DNA from: Ceratodon purpureus
Lineage: Eukaryota > Streptophyta > Bryopsida > Pseudoditrichales > Ditrichaceae
Assembly: GCA_014871385.1 (NCBI GenBank)
Contig: CM026432.1
Location: 885,194-949,193, forward strand
Direction of reading: 5' to 3'
Length of the DNA stretch: 64,000 bases
The notes under the pieces were generated by a model. That model saw only the letters and a program-made list of their open reading frames with translations, was not told the origin of the DNA and made no database searches. Below are positions 61,820-64,000 of this stretch, one piece after another. The position numbers and the translations under genes are program-made. Positions within the stretch are counted from its first letter, which is position 1. Each line of letters opens with the position of its first letter.

Positions 61820-62587
61820 ATGGGGGAACGCAAAGTTCTAAATAAGTATTACCCAAATGATTTTGATCCGGCAAGCCTTCCTCGGGCTAAGAAGCCAAAG
61901 AATTTACAAACAAAAGTGAGGAGCGTGCTTCCATTTAGTATTTGTTGTCATGCATGCAAGAATTATATGTACGAAGGGAGTAAATTTAACATGAGAAAAG
62001 AAGAGGTAGTAGGGGAGGCTTATTTAGGTGAAATAAAAATATTTAGACTTTATTTCAAATGTAGTTGTTGTTCTACAGAGTTGACAATGAAGACGGATCC
62101 ACAACCTTTTTCGTATGTGATGGAAAATGGAGCATCTCGTCTTCATACAATCACAAATGATGAAGCTATAAATTCAAAGAAAGAAATGGAGGAAGAAGGG
62201 GGAAAATTCAAGGCATTGGAAATTCAAGCATTGAACAACAAGATAGAGGAAAAAGTTCGAGAAAATCTAGAAGAATTACAATCCTTAAGGTTTCGGCAAG
62301 CAAAAATGGACGCAGATGTTGTAAGATCTCATCTCAAACGCATTGAGAGAGGAAAGGAGCTTCAAGCCAAGGAAGACAAAGTTCTTGCAAAATCAATTAC
62401 ATTTCAAAGTTCAAATGTTCATAATGAAACTAGGAAAAGAAAAGGAATCGAAGAACTTGGAGGTGGCACACACACTCAAACACATAAGAAACCAGATCCA
62501 TTGCCCAAGTTTACTATAAAACCTAAAGAAAAACAATGGAAAATCAAACCATCAAACGAATTAGGTTTAGACTACGATTCTGATTAG
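61820..62587 (+). CDS. YJU2/CWC16-family splicing factor-like protein, intronless
   Basis: This single-exon frame of 255 residues begins MGERKVLNKYYPNDFDPASL, the conserved start of YJU2/CCDC94 (CWC16, DUF572) proteins. Zinc-type cysteines are present as CxxC at 43-46 and 81-84. Further family motifs are GSKFNMRKEEVVGEAYLG, FRLYFKCSCC and LTMKTDPQPFSYVMENGASR. A charged coiled-coil segment (about 125-180) and a Lys-rich tail follow. YJU2 joins the spliceosome at the first catalytic step. Several normally conserved residues around the first CxxC look altered (PFSICCHACKNYMYEG). The lack of introns, AT-rich coding sequence and AT-rich flanks differ from all neighbouring genes, suggesting a retrocopy or a mobile-derived duplicate. 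No poly(A) trace was seen. Confidence 0.8.
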   Translation: MGERKVLNKYYPNDFDPASLPRAKKPKNLQTKVRSVLPFSICCHACKNYMYEGSKFNMRKEEVVGEAYLGEIKIFRLYFKCSCCSTELTMKTDPQPFSYVMENGASRLHTITNDEAINSKKEMEEEGGKFKALEIQALNNKIEEKVRENLEELQSLRFRQAKMDADVVRSHLKRIERGKELQAKEDKVLAKSITFQSSNVHNETRKRKGIEELGGGTHTQTHKKPDPLPKFTIKPKEKQWKIKPSNELGLDYDSD

Positions 62588-63455
62588 TTTTTTCAAATAT
62601 ATCCAACATTTTTTATAATCCCACTTAATACATATAATTCATTTTCAACATCATATCTTATATTCTAATACATTATTTATTCACATAAAGAGCAAGTACT
62701 ATAATACAATAGCAATGTTGTCAACCTTAAACATCATATCTAATTCTTTAGAAAAAATAAGATCCCATCTCAAAAATTTAATTTTTTGATTTCAACATTA
62801 AGAAAGACACCTAAAATAACCTAAATTAACTTTAAAACACAATCATAACAATTTTTAAAATTTTTTAAATCTCATATTTTCATTTCTCTATCCTTATAAT
62901 TTCCGATTATTTATATTTTCATAATTATTAATTATTTATTTATGAATGAACCTGCTACTCAATACAGTATCTATCTGTTCCTCCCTTTCACTCACATAGC
63001 GTGTCCTGTAAATCACGAAGCGTAAATTCTCTAGCGTAAAGCACCAGAACGTCCCCAACGCTCCCCTCACGCTCCCTCGACGCTCCCTGGACGCTCCCCC
63101 AACGCTCCCCTGGTTCCCGCACTGAGAGGAACACTCTGTCTCTCTGTCTCTCTCGCTCGCTCTGGGAGGCTTGGTGTGCATGAGAGTGTGTTGCCTGTCT
63201 CGGCCCCCTCGCATCGAAATTTATCCAACTCTATCCAAATCCCCACCCCCACCACCTCACCACGCCCGGCATCAACTCCATCGTCATTTGCATTACCTCC
63301 GCCATAGCTGTTCCCTTCAACCAGGCTTGGTACCGCCACAGGGGAGGAGACACGACACAGGGAGTCTGGGGGAGCGGGGCCAAGGGGGAGGAGGGGAGGA
63401 GGGGAGGAGGGGAGGAGGGAGGGGGTGCCATTTGAGCGTATCGACCTTCGTGGCT
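62588..63455. other. Intergenic DNA with GC-rich promoter of the ClpT gene
   Basis: AT-rich to about 62960, then GC-rich. It holds CGCTCCC-type repeats near 63050-63112 and a GGGGAGGA-type purine repeat near 63386-63425 directly upstream of the ClpT start. These are probably promoter and leader sequence. Confidence 0.5.
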
Positions 63456-63967
63456 ATGGCGTCGTCCGCGCTGCTCCGCGCCTGCTGCACGCCGGCCACT
63501 GCTGCGGTGTCGGGCGTTTCGCAGCCTCCGCGGGCGTGTAATGGCAATGCTAGGTTGAGTCAATTGAGCTGGAGCGGGTGCGTTGCTGGGCCGTTGTTGA
63601 ATTCTGCTGTTAGGGTTTCGCGGAGGCAGGAGCGGGTTGGTGGTGGGGTCGTGGCTATGGTGCTGCCGGTTGGGGACGTCGCGTAAGTGTGCTTTGGTGG
63701 GTTTTGTTGGGATTGGTTTGAATTTGTGGGATTGCGGTTTTGGTGGTGGAGGGATGGATTGTGGTTGTTGGGGTTGGGGGTTGGGGGTTGGGGGGGAGTT
63801 GTGTTCTGAGGAGGTGTGTTTTTTGTGTGGTGGCAGAGTGGACGCGCCGAAGGTGAATTGGGAGGCTAGGGCTGTGAAGTCGTTCAGCATGGGGGAGTTG
63901 GAAGCGAGGAAGTTGAAGTACCCGAACACTGGGACTGAGTCGCTTCTGTTGGGAATTCTTACTGAAG
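63456..63967 (+). CDS. ClpT-type Clp protease accessory subunit, plastid (5' part)
   Basis: Exons 63456-63682 and 63837-63967 join in phase 2. The gene runs off the window after a donor at 63967 (GAAG|GTGAGG). The first 70 or so residues are Ser/Ala/Arg-rich and nearly free of acidic residues, a typical plastid transit peptide. Exon 2 carries the start of the double Clp-N domain (KSFSMGELEARKLKYPNTG, then ESLLLGILTEG), which matches plant CLPT1/CLPT2 more than the longer ClpC ATPases by its position right after a short N terminus. ClpT proteins stabilise the ClpPR core in chloroplasts. A ClpC-like ATPase cannot be fully excluded until the remaining exons are seen. Confidence 0.85.
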
Positions 63968-64000
63968 GTGAGGTTTCTTGTGGTGAGCAGCGAGGTTTGG

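Noticed and set aside
63231-63929. Long minus-strand open frame over the ClpT start
   Set aside because: It is Pro/His/Ser-rich, antisense to the transit peptide exon and GC-rich leader, and conflicts with the clear plus-strand gene.
1-64000. tRNA, rRNA or CRISPR features
   Set aside because: No cloverleaf-like or rRNA-like sequence or regular repeat-spacer array was noticed by eye. A tRNA search program would be needed to exclude a tRNA gene.

Overview
The window is nuclear DNA of a land plant. Every confident gene is a plant-type gene split by short spliceosomal introns (mostly 70-950 bp). Several products carry organelle presequences (mitochondrial succinyl-CoA ligase, plastid ClpT), and several families are typical of plants (SULTR, LAZ1, ApgM-type phosphoglycerate mutase). 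Compact introns, loose gene spacing and very AT-rich intergenic DNA suggest a bryophyte or another early-diverging land plant, but that placement is inference; no marker in the window fixes the species.

Positions 1-20790 look like one large CACTA/EnSpm-type DNA transposon, or a nest of them. A textbook CACTA terminus (reading inward CACTAGTAGAAAAACGGG) ends at 20790. The left terminus was not found and may lie just outside the window. Inside are: a five-exon minus-strand gene for a Ptta/En/Spm-like protein (942-4060); a small F-box-like gene (4714-5154); an intact five-exon tnp2 transposase gene (5847-10075); an internally deleted but still in-frame tandem copy of it (10659-11605); a cysteine-rich gene of uncertain structure (about 12479-13139); a 755-bp tandem duplication (13454-14980); a four-exon coiled-coil protein gene (16221-18257); and a second F-box-like gene (19376-20011) that is a paralogue of the first. 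The splice phases of the three main genes close exactly, so the element looks recent and perhaps autonomous. Two paralogous F-box-like genes plus unrecognised cargo genes are the most novel content.

Positions 20791-27000 and 30740-36500 are AT-rich intergenic DNA. They hold two elements flanked by TTAA with termini beginning CCCCTAAA (24987-25902 and 34009-35076). From 27 kb to the end lie the host genes: mitochondrial succinyl-CoA ligase beta subunit (+, 12 exons, one GC-AG intron); a plastid-type membrane protein with a DnaJ-like zinc finger (+, 6 exons); an SMP-30/gluconolactonase-like protein (+); ApgM-family cofactor-independent phosphoglycerate mutase (-); an aldo-keto reductase (-); a LAZ1/TMEM184-type membrane protein (+); an SLC26/SULTR sulfate transporter (-, 11 exons); an intronless YJU2/CWC16 splicing-factor-like gene (+); and the first two exons of a ClpT-type Clp protease accessory subunit (+), cut by the window end.

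The host genes are unrelated metabolic and housekeeping genes and do not form a pathway cluster. All exon coordinates were worked out by hand from GT-AG (or GC-AG) boundaries, reading-frame closure and family resemblance; no alignment was run.
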